From the NCBI GenBank assembly GCA_947499175.1, contig CANMNU010000084.1, positions 1-5,555 of the forward strand: 5,555 nucleotides of DNA, read 5' to 3'. How positions within the stretch are numbered: position 1 is the first letter of the stretch; every line of letters begins with the position of its first letter. This DNA is from Alphaproteobacteria bacterium (GTDB lineage Bacteria; Pseudomonadota; Alphaproteobacteria; Paracaedibacterales; CAITNM01). A program made the translations under genes and the position numbers. The notes under the pieces were generated by a model that was not told the origin of the DNA, searched no databases, and worked only from the letters and a program-made list of their open reading frames with translations. Shown piece after piece: positions 5,503 to 5,555 of the stretch.

Positions 5503-5555
5503 ATGAAGAAAGATATCACAGACTTATTTGTTTTGCTGGATGATTTTTGCGCAGA
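5503..5555 (+). CDS. IS982-family transposase, N-terminal fragment
   Basis: Only 17 full codons are visible before the window ends: MKKDITDLFVLLDDFCA. The 'DIT.LF...DDFC' pattern is how IS982-family transposases commonly begin. The ATG lies 89 bases inside the IS left end, a normal leader length. No good Shine-Dalgarno is seen before it, consistent with the low expression usual for transposases. Whether the rest of the frame is intact cannot be judged. The family call is supported by the ACCC terminus and by the transposase-like C-terminus at the left edge of the window. Confidence 0.72.
   Translation, partial: MKKDITDLFVLLDDFCA

Larger units (their letters stand above)
5414..5555 (+). mobile_element. 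Left end of an IS982-like insertion sequence (partial)
   Basis: The element starts at 5414 (plus or minus one base) and runs off the right edge. Its first 18 bases, ACCCCAATTCTGGATTAG, match the reverse complement of the right end of the first copy at 63-80 in 17 of 18 positions. The non-coding stretch between the repeat and the transposase start (5432-5502) holds a repeated TTAGCTA (5464-5470 and 5474-5480), which may belong to the transposase promoter region. The element interrupts the FAD oxidoreductase gene. Its target duplication lies outside the window. Confidence 0.78.

Noticed and set aside
1..5555. CRISPR array, tRNA, rRNA, toxin-antitoxin pair or phage defence cluster
   Set aside because: No regularly spaced repeats, no tRNA cloverleaf signatures and no matching small gene pairs were seen on either strand.

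Overview
The window is an AT-rich piece of bacterial chromosome, almost certainly alphaproteobacterial. The best lineage marker is a complete Usg-family gene (130-393), a small protein family typical of Alphaproteobacteria. MetG is the short type with a cysteine-free knuckle that is usual in that class. The low GC, the IS copies at both edges and a gene broken by an IS suggest a host-associated lineage such as Holosporales/Rickettsiales-like protist symbionts. That placement is inference, not something the sequence proves.

Layout, left to right: (1) 1-80 is the right end of an IS982-like insertion sequence, with the transposase C-terminus ending inside the terminal inverted repeat. (2) On the minus strand, in transcription order, lie metK (3244-2060), metG (2053-554, only 6 bp after metK) and usg (393-130, after a 160-bp gap rich in inverted repeats). 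(3) A TatD-family DNase (3286-4056, +) diverges from metK across only 41 bp. (4) A 211-bp gap (4057-4267) holds a GC-richer REP-like palindrome between two 9-bp direct repeats, then a nested AT-rich palindrome directly before the next gene. (5) A secreted BBE-type FAD oxidoreductase gene (4268-5431, +) has lost its C-terminus to an insertion. (6) From 5414 to the window end is the left end of a second IS982-like copy in the same orientation as the first, with the transposase start at 5503.

How the genes fit together: metK and metG form a two-gene unit built around methionine use. MetK makes S-adenosylmethionine and MetG charges tRNA-Met. usg and tatD are conserved genes of less certain role; metG and tatD are often neighbours in other bacteria, and here metK sits between them. 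These four genes look like intact housekeeping DNA. The oxidoreductase is the accessory element. It keeps both predicted covalent flavin attachment residues (His142, Cys200), but its last native codon is at 5411-5413, and the final five residues plus the stop codon come from the IS terminal repeat. I see no tRNA, rRNA, CRISPR array or classical riboswitch, and no clearly new multi-gene system. The least explained features are the intergenic palindromes, above all a hairpin that would bury the usg ribosome binding site.
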